Shown here: piece by piece, positions 26,788-35,764 of the stretch
How the letters are laid out: every line of letters starts with the position of its first letter
Numbering within the stretch: the first letter of the stretch is position 1
From: Candidatus Kuenenia stuttgartensis
Lineage (GTDB): Bacteria > Planctomycetota > Planctomycetia > Pirellulales > UBA1268
NCBI GenBank assembly: GCA_945865325.1
Contig: CAMBFA010000005.1
Location: 1-57,205 of the forward strand
DNA: 57,205 nucleotides
Direction of reading: 5' to 3'
The notes under the pieces: model-generated
Database searches by the model: none
The model's input: the letters and a program-made list of their open reading frames with translations, nothing else
What the model was told of the DNA's origin: nothing
Position numbers and translations under genes: made by a program

Positions 26788-27669
26788 TTAGCGACGGGCG
26801 TTCCAACTGTCTTGCCGAAAACGGACCATCCCCTCCTCGACCCCCGCTAAAGGTGAGGGAACGAAGCATCCCGACGGCTCCTCGAGCCCCTCCCCGAAGG
26901 CTGCGGCGAGCCTCGTCAGCCAGCCCCGCACGAGGTCGATCCCGCCCGGCCCCCAGCCGGCAAAGGCCCCGCCCGGAGCCTGCAGGTCGTCGAGCCCCGG
27001 ATGGCGGACCGACTCCGGGACGAGCCGGTTGGCCGCCAGGAGAAGACTGCCGTGCTGGAGAACCGCACCGCGCAGGCGCCGCTGGGCGCTGCCGAGAACC
27101 TTCGCATCGGCGTTCCCCCGACCATCCGCCACGGGCACGACGACATCCCCGGTCGCCCGCCGGTCGAAGCAGAGCAACGCCCGATCCCCGGGCAGCCCGA
27201 CGGCCGCGGTACCCGCCCCCGGCCTGGTCCCGGTCGATTCCCCCGCCGACAGGCCCGCCGCGATCCCGCGGGCCGCCAGTTCGGCCACGAGCGCCGCGTG
27301 GACGGTGTCGTAGAGTCGCTGCGGCGAGCCTCCGCAAGGGTGGGCCCGGGGCACGGCGACCGAGAGCGTGACATCACTCCCGTGGAGGATGGCGCCTCCG
27401 CCGCTCGGCCTGCGGACCATCGGCAGACCCTCCAGCGCGGCCAGAGCGCGAGCCTCTCCGATCGCCTGGAATGCCCCCAACGACAGCGTCGGCTCCGACC
27501 AGGTAGAGATCCGCACGAGCACCCGATCGAGCCTGATCGCCTCAGAGGCCAGGGCCTCGTCGAGCGCCATGTTCGTGGCCCCGTCGGCCGGCGGATCCCA
27601 CCACGCCACGATCGGCGCGGCGCCGGTTGCAGAGCCGCCATCGGAGAGGCCGGGCTTCACTGGGAACAT
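26788..27669 (-). CDS. lipoate/octanoate protein transferase (LplA/LipM family)
   Basis: A 293-residue enzyme of the biotin/lipoate A/B ligase superfamily. The motifs are in order: NMALDEALA (33-41), RRPSGGGAILHG (86-97) and AKVLGSAQRRLRGAVLQHGSLLL (189-211) with the acyl-binding K190. C167 in LLCFDRR sits where LipM octanoyltransferases have their catalytic cysteine, so LipM-type octanoyl transfer from ACP is as likely as LplA-type ATP-dependent lipoate ligation. The ATG overlaps the gcvH stop by one base (ATGA on the minus strand), tying it to the glycine cleavage H protein, a lipoyl-domain substrate. Confidence 0.82.
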   Translation of the reverse strand: MFPVKPGLSDGGSATGAAPIVAWWDPPADGATNMALDEALASEAIRLDRVLVRISTWSEPTLSLGAFQAIGEARALAALEGLPMVRRPSGGGAILHGSDVTLSVAVPRAHPCGGSPQRLYDTVHAALVAELAARGIAAGLSAGESTGTRPGAGTAAVGLPGDRALLCFDRRATGDVVVPVADGRGNADAKVLGSAQRRLRGAVLQHGSLLLAANRLVPESVRHPGLDDLQAPGGAFAGWGPGGIDLVRGWLTRLAAAFGEGLEEPSGCFVPSPLAGVEEGMVRFRQDSWNARR

Positions 27670-28055
27670 CAGTGCGGTTGGCTGCCGATGAGCGCCTCGT
27701 AGGCGGCCCGGTCGAGGAGGGCATCGATGTTGGCCGGGTCATCCGGACGGATCTTCACGATCCAGCCGGCACCGAACGGATCCTGCCCGAGGGTCTCGAG
27801 GTGATCGGGGAGGGTTGAATTGACCTCGACGATCTCGCCCGACACCGGGGCGTAGAGGTCGCTGACGGCCTTGACGCTCTCGATCTCGCCGATCGACTCC
27901 CCTGCCTTCACCTTTCGCCCGACCGCCGGGAGTTGCATGAACACAAGATCGGTGAGGGCCTCGACGGCATAGGCCGAGATCCCGACCGTTGCCACACCCC
28001 CGGCCACGGGGCTAATCCATTCGTGGGACTTCGCAAATCGCACGTCCTTCAGCAT
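27669..28055 (-). CDS. gcvH: glycine cleavage system H protein
   Basis: GcvH carries the aminomethyl group between the P, T and L proteins on a lipoyl arm. The 128-residue protein has the lipoylated lysine K62 in GEIESVKAVSDLYAP. ATG 28055 is preferred over an upstream in-frame start because it matches the family and has AGAGGAGAGG upstream. It lies 73 bp after gcvT and overlaps the acyl-protein transferase gene, which probably modifies it. The P protein genes are not in the window. Confidence 0.97.
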   Translation of the reverse strand: MLKDVRFAKSHEWISPVAGGVATVGISAYAVEALTDLVFMQLPAVGRKVKAGESIGEIESVKAVSDLYAPVSGEIVEVNSTLPDHLETLGQDPFGAGWIVKIRPDDPANIDALLDRAAYEALIGSQPH

Positions 28056-28128
28056 CGACGCCTCTCCTCTGGTTTGTCTGTCTGATCGAACCATTCCGTT
28101 GGTCGGTCGGGATTGTCACTCCCGTCCA

Positions 28129-29325
28129 TCATCCCGCGGCCGGCGGTTTTCCACCACCCGGCGGCCGACGATGGAACGGCAAGCCGACCACGCGGGCCTG
28201 CTGACGGGCATCCCGGATTGCGATCTCCACGACCGTCCCCTCGGAGGCAAACGCCGGGGCAACCATCGCCATCGCCACGGCATGGCCGATCGTGGGGGCA
28301 AAACTGCCGCTGGTCACGACCCCAATCTCCCCGCCGGCCCCGCCGAGCACGGGGTTCCCCTCGCGGGCCGAGCGCTTCGATCCGAGATCGAGCCCGATGC
28401 GGATGCGTTCCGGTTGCCCGGCCTTGAGCACGGCGAGGGCTCCACGCCCGGGGAACGTCCGCCCTTCGAGGTTCACCGCCAGACCGAGTCCGAGGGCAAA
28501 AGGATCGCTGTCGGCGTGGAGCTCGTGGCCGTAGAGCGGCATCCCCGCCTCGAGGCGGAGGGTGTCTCGGGCCCCGAGTCCGCACGAGCGTCCCCCCAGC
28601 GGCACCGCCGCGGCGAGGATCGCCTCCCAGACGGCCACCGCATCGACCGCCGCCACCGTCACCTCGACGCCGTCCTCGCCGGTGTAACCGGTGCGGCTGA
28701 CGGCGGCGGCATGCCCGGCCACCGTGGCCGTCGTTCCCCGGTAGTTCCCCAGGGCCCGGATCCGCGTTCCATCCCCCTCGGACGAGAGCCCGGCGACGAG
28801 ATCGACCCCCTTTGGCCCCTGAACGGCGATCATCGCAGTGTCGAGGGTGTGGTCGACCAGGTCGACGCCGGTGGCGGGAAGCCGAGACCGCAGCCATGCC
28901 ACGACCCGTTCCCGATTGCCGGCGTTGATGACCAACCCCATCCGCGGTGTGCCGTCGGCGGCATCGCTGTCGCGGCTCACCAACGCGTCATCGAGGATCA
29001 CCACAGGGGCGGGGGCATCGGCTGTGACGAGCGTGTAGCGAAACTGCCCCGGCACGATCCCGGCCACCTTCCGCGTCAGCATCGACTCCAGCCAGTCGAG
29101 GGCGCCGGGGCCAGTCACCGACAACCGACCCATGTGCGAGACGTCGAACAGGCCGACCGACGACCGGGTGGCAAGGTGCTCGTCGACGATCGAGGCGTAC
29201 TGGACCGGCATGGTCCAACCGGCGAAGTCGACCATCCGGCCACCATGCGCCGCATGCCACTGGCCCAGCGGGGTCTCGCGGAGGCTGGTGGGTCGGGGCA
29301 GGGGGGGCGTCACCGAATCGCTCAC
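28129..29325 (-). CDS. gcvT: glycine cleavage system T protein (aminomethyltransferase)
   Basis: GcvT releases ammonia from the aminomethyl-lipoyl H protein and transfers the one-carbon unit to tetrahydrofolate. The 398-residue protein begins with TSLRETPLGQWHAAHGGRMVDFAGW and has the folate-domain motifs FDVSHMGRL, RTGYTGEDGVEV and LGARDTLRLEAGMPLYGHEL. The start is GTG 29325 with AAGGA 8 nt upstream. A TACAAT box lies 52 nt upstream and the leader is too short for a glycine riboswitch. It heads gcvT-gcvH-lplA-like. Confidence 0.97.
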   Translation of the reverse strand: MSDSVTPPLPRPTSLRETPLGQWHAAHGGRMVDFAGWTMPVQYASIVDEHLATRSSVGLFDVSHMGRLSVTGPGALDWLESMLTRKVAGIVPGQFRYTLVTADAPAPVVILDDALVSRDSDAADGTPRMGLVINAGNRERVVAWLRSRLPATGVDLVDHTLDTAMIAVQGPKGVDLVAGLSSEGDGTRIRALGNYRGTTATVAGHAAAVSRTGYTGEDGVEVTVAAVDAVAVWEAILAAAVPLGGRSCGLGARDTLRLEAGMPLYGHELHADSDPFALGLGLAVNLEGRTFPGRGALAVLKAGQPERIRIGLDLGSKRSAREGNPVLGGAGGEIGVVTSGSFAPTIGHAVAMAMVAPAFASEGTVVEIAIRDARQQARVVGLPFHRRPPGGGKPPAAG

Positions 29326-29376
29326 AGACTCGTTCCTTCTCTGGGCTGGGATGCTGGACCAGTCATCATAGGGCCG

Positions 29377-29382
29377 ATTGTA
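29377..29382 (-). promoter_or_regulatory. candidate -10 box for gcvT-gcvH
   Basis: Reads TACAAT on the minus strand, between the hairpin after rnr and the gcvT start, 52 nt upstream of the start codon. The preceding GGGCCCC is GC-rich and no -35 is recognisable. Position between two operons supports a promoter. Confidence 0.35.
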
Positions 29383-29400
29383 GGGGCCCGCGCCGATCCC

Positions 29401-29439
29401 GCCACGCGCCGGCCATCCCGGCCGGCGCAGGCGCGTGGC
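29401..29439 (-). terminator. hairpin after rnr
   Basis: A perfect 10-bp inverted repeat (GCCACGCGCC with GGCGCGTGGC) encloses a smaller GGCC-GGCC stem, starting 1 nt past the rnr stop codon. No U-run follows, so it is either a weak intrinsic terminator or an RNA 3'-end stabiliser. It separates rnr from the gcvT promoter. Confidence 0.5.
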
Positions 29440-29440
29440 G

Positions 29441-31585
29441 TTAGCGGCCGCGCCGCCCCCCGGCCTTCCGGTCTTTCGCCTTCCCCTTGCCGTCGGGCTT
29501 GCGGGCGTGCCGCGATCCCTTCACGTGGCGGGCGGCACGGAGACCGGGCGGGGCCTTCCCCCGTTCGCCGACAAACCGAAACTCGAGTGAGCGCCGGTCG
29601 AGGTCGACCTTCTTGACCGCCACCCGGACGCGGTCGCCGAGGCGCCATGACTGCCCCGGACGCCGTCCGGCGAGGGAGTGGCTGGCCCGATCGAAGCGGT
29701 AGCTGTCGGCGGGGAGCTCGGCGAGCGTCAAGAGCCCCTCGGCGGGGAGCTCGAGCCCCTGGAGAAAGAGTCCGAACGGCTCGACCCCCGTGACGACCGC
29801 CTCCATCTCGGTGCCGATCCTCGAGGAGAGGAAGAGGAGGATCTTGAGCTTCACCAGCTCCCGCTCGGCGGCCTCGGCACGGCGTTCGAGGGTCGAGCAG
29901 TGGAGCCCGAGTTCGACGAGGCCGTCGTTAGGGGCCCGGCGGCCGCGGGCCAGTTGGTCGAGGGCACGGTGGACGACGAGATCGGGATAGCGGCGGATCG
30001 GCGAAGTGAAATGGCAGTAGCAGTCGCTGGCCAACGCGTAGTGCCCCTCCGGCTGGGGCCCGTAGACGGCTCGGGCGAGGCTCCGCAGCACGGCGAAGTG
30101 GACGGCATGCTCCTCGGGACGACCGCGCGTCAGACCGAGGAGACGCTGGAGTTCGAACCGGCTCTCGAGTGTGTCGACCTCGAAACCCAACTCCGAGACG
30201 AACTCCGTCAACTGGCGGAGCTTGCGCGGATCGGGGGGGGCATGGATGCGGCGCAGGAACCCCGCCCCAGCCGCCGACAGGCGCTCGGCGACGGCCTCAT
30301 TCGCCGAGAGCATGAACTCCTCAATGATCTGATGGCTCTCGGTATTGGCGACGACATGGGCGCCGGCCACCCGCCCGTCGCGGTCGAGGTCGACCTTCAC
30401 ATCCGGCATGTCGAGCTCGAGGGCCCCGCGGTTCTTCCGCCGGCGGCGGAGGATGCGGGACAGATCGCGCATCCGCTCCAGGAGCGTGCGCACCTCCCCG
30501 GTCATCTCGACCTCGGGCGTGCCCGGGTCGGCGAGGAACTGATCGACCTCTTCGTACGTGAACCGGCGACAGCTGCGGATCGCCGTCCGTTCGACGTCGG
30601 TGTGGACGGGAATCCCGTCAGCGCTGAACTCGATCCAGCAGGTCCGCGCGTAGCGCACTCGCCCCGGCTGGAGGCTGGCGAGGTTGTTGGAGACGATCTC
30701 CGGGAGCATCGGGATCACCCGGTCGGGGAGATAGACGCTCGTGCCACGGGCCAGCGCCTCCTGGTCGACCGGCGCCCCCGCCGGCACGAAGTGGGCAACG
30801 TCGGCGATGTGGACCCCGAGGAGCCAGTGATCGCGCTCCAGACGCTCGAGCGAAATCGCGTCGTCGAAGTCGCGGGCATCGACCGGATCGATCGTGATGA
30901 TCGTCCGCGCCGTCAGATCCCTTCGATCGGCCGGGACCGCCTCGGTGAACCGTGCCGCCTCGGCCCGGGCGGCGTCGAGGACTTCGTCGGAGAACGGGCC
31001 GGGAAGACCGAACTCGTGGATGATCGAACGGGTGTCGACCCCCGGCTCCCCAGCCTGCCCGAGGACCTCGATGATCACCCCTTCGCCGTCCCGCAGATGG
31101 GTGGGGAAGCGAACGATCTCGACGACGACCTTGTCATCCTCGCGGACCGACTTGGCCCCGGGATCGCCGACCGACACCGGCCGCGGAAACGACGTGCCGT
31201 CGATCTGCACCCAGCCCGAATTGGCGGCGACGAAAAAACTGCCGACGAACCTGGTCTTCGCCCGGCTCACCACCTCGACGATCTCGCCCGACAGGCCGGG
31301 GCGGCGGAAATCACGCCCCCGCGAGAGCCGGACCCGAACGGTGTCGCCGTTGACCGCATCGAGACAGGCCGACTGGGCGATATGGACATCCCCCTCCCGG
31401 GTCCCCGCGGCGGCCGTGAGCGGATGGACGAAGCCGTAGCCTCCGGCGGCGCGGCGGAAGACCCCGATGACCTCGTCGCGCCCCCCCTCGGGCTTGCTTC
31501 CCGCCGGTGCCCCGGGGGCCGTCTGGCCCACCGCGCGCTTGCCGGGGCGGCCGTCGGACGATCGTTCCTGCTCATCGCGGGCCAT
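29441..31585 (-). CDS. rnr: ribonuclease R
   Basis: RNase R degrades structured RNA 3'-to-5'. The 714-residue protein has N-terminal cold-shock/OB segments (about 38-190), the RNB catalytic domain with D233, D239, D241 and D242 in TIDPVDARDFDDAIS, the HFTSPIRRYPDLVVHR segment, a C-terminal S1 domain (about 590-680) and a Lys/Arg/Gly-rich tail (about 685-714), as RNase R has and RNase II lacks. It follows the OB/HD nuclease gene by 45 nt, so two RNA-decay genes are co-transcribed. Confidence 0.96.
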   Translation of the reverse strand: MARDEQERSSDGRPGKRAVGQTAPGAPAGSKPEGGRDEVIGVFRRAAGGYGFVHPLTAAAGTREGDVHIAQSACLDAVNGDTVRVRLSRGRDFRRPGLSGEIVEVVSRAKTRFVGSFFVAANSGWVQIDGTSFPRPVSVGDPGAKSVREDDKVVVEIVRFPTHLRDGEGVIIEVLGQAGEPGVDTRSIIHEFGLPGPFSDEVLDAARAEAARFTEAVPADRRDLTARTIITIDPVDARDFDDAISLERLERDHWLLGVHIADVAHFVPAGAPVDQEALARGTSVYLPDRVIPMLPEIVSNNLASLQPGRVRYARTCWIEFSADGIPVHTDVERTAIRSCRRFTYEEVDQFLADPGTPEVEMTGEVRTLLERMRDLSRILRRRRKNRGALELDMPDVKVDLDRDGRVAGAHVVANTESHQIIEEFMLSANEAVAERLSAAGAGFLRRIHAPPDPRKLRQLTEFVSELGFEVDTLESRFELQRLLGLTRGRPEEHAVHFAVLRSLARAVYGPQPEGHYALASDCYCHFTSPIRRYPDLVVHRALDQLARGRRAPNDGLVELGLHCSTLERRAEAAERELVKLKILLFLSSRIGTEMEAVVTGVEPFGLFLQGLELPAEGLLTLAELPADSYRFDRASHSLAGRRPGQSWRLGDRVRVAVKKVDLDRRSLEFRFVGERGKAPPGLRAARHVKGSRHARKPDGKGKAKDRKAGGRRGR

Positions 31586-31630
31586 CGGTGGCCTCCAAGT
31601 TTGGTCGGGAACCGCGCCGGGGGCGGGGAA

Positions 31631-32638
31631 TCAGCCGCGCCCGCGGAAGAACTTCCGCCCGAGCGACTGCTGGTACTGGGTCCAACCGCCGTCGATCGCC
31701 GCTTCGTTCTGGAGGAGCTGGAGCACGCCGGCGAGCCGCGCGTCCATGTGATCGAGGTGATGGAGGGCGAGGGCCTCGAGGGTCATGGGGAGCTTCGGCG
31801 CCCCGTATTCGTACTGCCCGTGATGACTCGCCACCATGTGCTTGATCCGCACGGCCAGATCGGTATCGAACGGCTTGCCGGTGCGGGCCTCGACCCCGGC
31901 GATCTTCACCTCGAGCTGCTCCAGCCCGAGGAGGACATGCCCGAGGAGCTGCCCGACGTCGGTGTAGGAGAAGCCGTTCTCGCTCTCCAGCTCGAGCGTC
32001 TTTCCCAGATCGTGGAACAGGACCCCGACGAGGAGGAGATCGCGATCGATCGCCGGATAGAGCGGGGCGACCCGGTCGGCGAGCCGGAGGAGATTGACGA
32101 CATGCTCGAGGAGCCCGCCAGCGTGGGCGTGGTGGTGCTTGACCCCGGCCGGGCAGCGGCAGAAGACCGTCATCAGGGCCCCGTCGGCGAGCACTTCGTC
32201 GGCGAGCTCCCGGAGCTGCCCCGGCGGGATCGTCGCCAGGAGCGCTGCCAGCTCCCCCCGCAGCCGGACAACGTCGGCCGCCGAGAGGACCTGGAACTCC
32301 GACTCATCGACGACGCGCGGATCGATCCGCCCGATCCCCTGGATGATGAGCTGGAGATTCCCAGAATAGAGCTGCGTCATTCCCTCGACCCGGACGTAGT
32401 CCCCGTCGTCGAAGGCCTCGAACTCGACATCCGAGGCGTTCCACATTCTGCCGGTGATCGATCCGCTTCGGTCGGCGAGCTCGACCTGGAGATAGAGCTG
32501 GCCGTTGCGGTTCGGCCGGAGCTGCTTGTGGGTGGCGAGGAACACCTGGTCGACCGCGGTCTGCGGCGCCAGCTCCGTGACCTGGCGTCGCTGGGACGGG
32601 GGGCGGGCCGCACGGTTCGGGGAATCGGCAGGCGACAT
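31631..32638 (-). CDS. YhaM-like OB-fold/HD-domain 3'-5' exonuclease
   Basis: A 335-residue protein. The N-terminal OB fold at about 28-105 (QLYLQVELADRSGSITGRMW, then VRVEGMTQLYSGNLQLIIQ) resembles the nucleic-acid-binding domain of YhaM. A helical linker leads to an HD domain from about 165, with HHHAHAGGLLEHVVNL, the metal-binding H209-D210 (LFHDLGK) and VASHHGQYEYG (about 265). YhaM in Firmicutes is a 3'-5' exoribonuclease/DNase; the same arrangement here and the adjacent rnr support an RNA-trimming role. The gene is divergent from proS across 193 bp. Confidence 0.85.
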   Translation of the reverse strand: MSPADSPNRAARPPSQRRQVTELAPQTAVDQVFLATHKQLRPNRNGQLYLQVELADRSGSITGRMWNASDVEFEAFDDGDYVRVEGMTQLYSGNLQLIIQGIGRIDPRVVDESEFQVLSAADVVRLRGELAALLATIPPGQLRELADEVLADGALMTVFCRCPAGVKHHHAHAGGLLEHVVNLLRLADRVAPLYPAIDRDLLLVGVLFHDLGKTLELESENGFSYTDVGQLLGHVLLGLEQLEVKIAGVEARTGKPFDTDLAVRIKHMVASHHGQYEYGAPKLPMTLEALALHHLDHMDARLAGVLQLLQNEAAIDGGWTQYQQSLGRKFFRGRG

Positions 32639-32741
32639 GCGGGATCCGGAGTGGGGTTGGCGGAAGAAGCGGAAAGTAGCACGATTTTATCAAGCGCCGG
32701 GCGGCCGTGCCGCCGGGTCCGCGGAAAAACGGCGCAGCGAC

Positions 32742-32747
32742 TACAAT
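32742..32747 (+). promoter_or_regulatory. candidate -10 box for proS
   Basis: TACAAT preceded by GCGCAGCGAC, 84 nt upstream of the proS start. No clear -35 is seen. It matches the TACAAT boxes before trpB, gcvT and the DUF1573 gene. Confidence 0.35.
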
Positions 32748-32831
32748 CCCGCCGCCGCGGTTCCCCCTGATGGCCCCGCTTTCCGCCCCCTTCTACCCGT
32801 TCCCCTTCGACAGCCCCGCCCGGAGCCCCCC

Positions 32832-34355
32832 ATGGCCGACCACGCAATCTCCCCCACCCGCGCCGAGGACTACCCGGAGTGGTATCAGCAGGTCGTCAAG
32901 GCGGCCGATCTCGCCGAGCAGTCGCCGGTCCGCGGATGCATGGTCATCAAGCCGCTCGGCTACGCGATGTGGGAGCGGATGCAGGCGATCCTCGATCGGA
33001 TGTTCAAGGAGACCGGCCACCAGAACGCCTACTTCCCCCTCTTCATTCCGCTGTCGTATCTCGAGAAGGAGGCGAAACACGTCGAGGGCTTCGCGAAGGA
33101 ATGCGCCGTCGTCACGCACCACCGCCTCGAACTCTCGCCGGAGGGGAAGCTGATCCCGACCGGCAAGCTCGAGGAGCCCCTCATCGTCAGGCCGACAAGC
33201 GAAACGATCATCGGGGCGATGTTCGCCCGCTGGGTGCAGTCTTGGCGGGATCTGCCGCTGCTGATCAATCAGTGGGCCAACGTCGTCCGCTGGGAGATGC
33301 GCCCGCGCGTCTTCCTCCGCACGACCGAATTCCTCTGGCAGGAGGGGCACACCGCGCACGCGACGAGCACCGAGGCGGTCGAGGAGACGATGCGGATGCT
33401 CGACATCTACGCCACCTTCGCCGAACGCGATCTCGCCATGCCGGTGATCCGCGGCCCCAAGCCCTCCGCGGAGCGCTTTCCCGGGGCCGTCGACACCTAC
33501 TCGATCGAGGCGATGATGCAAGACGGCAAGGCACTTCAGGCCGGCACGTCGCACTTCCTCGGGCAGAACTTCGCCCACGCTCAGGAGATCAAGTTCGCCG
33601 GTCCGTCCGGCACCGAGGAGTACTGCTGGACGACCTCGTGGGGGGTCTCCACGCGGCTGATCGGCGCGGTGATCATGACCCATTCCGACGACGATGGCCT
33701 CGTGCTCCCGCCGAGGATCGCCCCGACCCACGTCGTTCTCCTCCCCATCCACCGCACTCCGGAGGAGAAGGAGGCGGTGCTGGCCGCCTGCCGGCGGATC
33801 GAGTCCGACCTCGCCGCGGCCCGCTACGGCGGGGAACCGATCCGTGTCCGGACCGACGTCCGGGAGATCCGCGGCGGCGAGAAGACTTGGCAGCATGTCA
33901 AACAGGGGGTGCCGCTGCGCGTCGAGATCGGCCCGCGCGACCTCGCCGCCGGGACGGTGAGCGTCATGCGGCGCGACCGCGGCACGAAGGAGCGGACGAG
34001 CGTGCCGATCGACCGCTTCGCTGCCACGGCGGCAGACTTTCTCGGCGAGATCCAGCAGGGGCTCTTCGATCGGGCGCGGGAGTTCCGCGACCGTCGCAGC
34101 GTCCGCCTCGAATCGCTCGAGGCCCTGCGGGAGTTCTTCGGGGCCGACGGGGAGGGAAAGGGGGAAGCGAAAGGGGGCGCGAAGGGGGGCTTTGCCCACG
34201 TCCATGTCGCCGACGACCCGGCGGTCACCGAAGCCCTCGATCCGCTCAAGGTCACCGTCCGTTGCGTGCCGATGGACGGGGACGATGAGCCGGGGACGTG
34301 CGTGATCACCGGGCAACCGGTGAGCCGCCGCAGCGTGCTGGCGCGGTCGTACTGA
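32832..34355 (+). CDS. proS: prolyl-tRNA synthetase, archaeal/eukaryal type (ProS type 3)
   Basis: Charges tRNA-Pro with proline. The 507-residue enzyme lacks the long editing insertion of the classic bacterial form and has the type-3 layout: class II motif 2 region (RPTSE 120-124, VVRWE, FLWQEGHTAHAT 167-178), the HFLGQNFA motif 3 part, the anticodon-binding domain (about 285-390) and a C-terminal zinc-like domain ending in tyrosine (VLARSY). In this type the C-terminal tyrosine reaches toward the active site. A Gly/Lys/Glu-rich insert at about 434-458 is unusual. ATG 32832 starts the family sequence. Confidence 0.96.
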   Translation: MADHAISPTRAEDYPEWYQQVVKAADLAEQSPVRGCMVIKPLGYAMWERMQAILDRMFKETGHQNAYFPLFIPLSYLEKEAKHVEGFAKECAVVTHHRLELSPEGKLIPTGKLEEPLIVRPTSETIIGAMFARWVQSWRDLPLLINQWANVVRWEMRPRVFLRTTEFLWQEGHTAHATSTEAVEETMRMLDIYATFAERDLAMPVIRGPKPSAERFPGAVDTYSIEAMMQDGKALQAGTSHFLGQNFAHAQEIKFAGPSGTEEYCWTTSWGVSTRLIGAVIMTHSDDDGLVLPPRIAPTHVVLLPIHRTPEEKEAVLAACRRIESDLAAARYGGEPIRVRTDVREIRGGEKTWQHVKQGVPLRVEIGPRDLAAGTVSVMRRDRGTKERTSVPIDRFAATAADFLGEIQQGLFDRAREFRDRRSVRLESLEALREFFGADGEGKGEAKGGAKGGFAHVHVADDPAVTEALDPLKVTVRCVPMDGDDEPGTCVITGQPVSRRSVLARSY

Positions 34356-34423
34356 CGCCGTTCCTCGGCGGGCCCGAAACCGGTTGTCAAGCTCCTTGCC
34401 TACGCGGAACCGAGCCTGCGGCG

Positions 34424-34429
34424 TACAAT
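34424..34429 (+). promoter_or_regulatory. candidate -10 box for the DUF1573 gene
   Basis: TACAAT followed by a T-run and preceded by CCTGCGGCG, 84 nt upstream of the DUF1573 start. No -35 at the right distance is seen. It lies in the 157-bp gap after proS. Confidence 0.35.
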
Positions 34430-34512
34430 TTTTTCCAGGGGCTGGCGGGGCGGCAAAACGGCCGTTGCGGCAACCGGCCCCGGGATGGAGGCCGCCGACT
34501 GGCGGACGAGCA

Positions 34513-35712
34513 ATGGGCGTGCGAGCACCCGGTTCCTGGAGCGTCGTGGCAGTGGCCGTGGCGGTCGGGGGGCTCGTCGGCGTGGGGAGCCCACTCGCGC
34601 GGGCCTCGATGCGCCCCTGGCGTCTCGGGGAGTTCGACCCGGCCGGCCTGCAGATTCAGGAGGGGATCGCCGTACCCAAAGTCGATGCCCAGTCGACCCA
34701 GTATGCCTTCGGCACGATGGCCGAAGGGGCCGAGGAGACGCACAAGTTCGTCATCCGCAATGCCGGCGATGCGCCCCTCAAGATCACCCGCGGCGCTACC
34801 TCGTGCAGCTGCACCGTGAGCGACTTCGAGGCTGTCGAGGGGGGCGAGACCGACGCCGAGAAGCTGCTCCCGCCAGGGGGGGCGGCGGAACTGCGCCTGA
34901 AGTGGCGGGGGAAGACCGGAGGGGCCTTCAGACAGCAGGCGACCGTTTTCACCAACGATCCCCGCCGCCCCGAGATCGTCTTCGTCGTCGAGGGGTTCGT
35001 GGTGCCGGTCTGGAAGGCGGAGCCGAAATCGATCGTCCTGACGTCGATTCCGAGCCAGGGGGGCGTCAAGGCTTCGTCGCGGATCTACACCTACGGCAAG
35101 GAGCCGCCGACGGTTAAGGAGGTCACCACCCCAGACTCCGAAACCTCCCAGTTTGTGTCGTTTACAACGACCCCCCTGTCCGCCGAGGAGATCGCCAGGG
35201 AGCGCGGCGCGACGGGGGGAGTTCTCCTCGACGTCGAGATTCTCGCCGGCGTCCCCATCGGACCCCTCCGCAAAACGATCCAGATCGATCTCTTCATCCC
35301 CGAAATCGTGCGGGTGGAGTTGACCGTCGAGGGAACCGTAGCGGGTGACCTTGCCTTAGCGGGCCAGGGATGGGATTCCTCGCGTCAGGTCCTCCAGCTC
35401 GGCACCATTTCCGGGCGCACCGGGAAGAACACGCAGGTGTTCATCACGGCCAAGGGGGCCCACCGTGACGCAGTCCACCCGGTGGTCCGTGACGTAGTTC
35501 CTGCCTCGATGCAGGTGGCGGTCGGCGAGGGCAAGCCCGTGGGAAGCGGCGCGGTCATGAGGTTCCCCCTCACGATTACGATTCCCGCCGGGAGTGCCCC
35601 CTGCAACCATCTCGGATCGAGCCAGGCGCCGGCCGGCCGGATCGTGCTCGACACGGGGCATCCCGACTCCCCCACGATGACCATCCCCGTGAGTGTCGCC
35701 GTCGGCCCGTGA
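34513..35712 (+). CDS. exported DUF1573 protein
   Basis: A 399-residue protein with an N-terminal hydrophobic signal (VVAVAVAVGGLVGVGS, about 11-26). The DUF1573 domain at about 64-155 is clear: FGTMAEGAEETHKFVIRNAGDAPLKI, then SCSCT with C98 and C100, and TNDPRRPEIVFVVEG. DUF1573 has an immunoglobulin-like fold of the ASPM/SPD-2/hydin kind; planctomycetes have many. Two more Ig-like segments follow (about 160-399). It ends 52 nt before the start of the tetrahaem protein, so the pair is probably one envelope operon. Confidence 0.85.
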   Translation: MGVRAPGSWSVVAVAVAVGGLVGVGSPLARASMRPWRLGEFDPAGLQIQEGIAVPKVDAQSTQYAFGTMAEGAEETHKFVIRNAGDAPLKITRGATSCSCTVSDFEAVEGGETDAEKLLPPGGAAELRLKWRGKTGGAFRQQATVFTNDPRRPEIVFVVEGFVVPVWKAEPKSIVLTSIPSQGGVKASSRIYTYGKEPPTVKEVTTPDSETSQFVSFTTTPLSAEEIARERGATGGVLLDVEILAGVPIGPLRKTIQIDLFIPEIVRVELTVEGTVAGDLALAGQGWDSSRQVLQLGTISGRTGKNTQVFITAKGAHRDAVHPVVRDVVPASMQVAVGEGKPVGSGAVMRFPLTITIPAGSAPCNHLGSSQAPAGRIVLDTGHPDSPTMTIPVSVAVGP

Positions 35713-35764
35713 CGATCACGGCGCCCGGTGCCCCCGCCAGTCCCCAGCCGCCGGAATCGATGCC

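Noticed and set aside
29326-29400. Glycine riboswitch upstream of gcvT
   Set aside because: The leader after the TACAAT box is only about 45 nt and has no aptamer features.
29678-32770. A 1030-codon open frame antisense to rnr and the YhaM-like gene
   Set aside because: It is the mirror of two well-recognised genes in a high-GC genome, its composition is charged and repetitive, and no family motif is visible.
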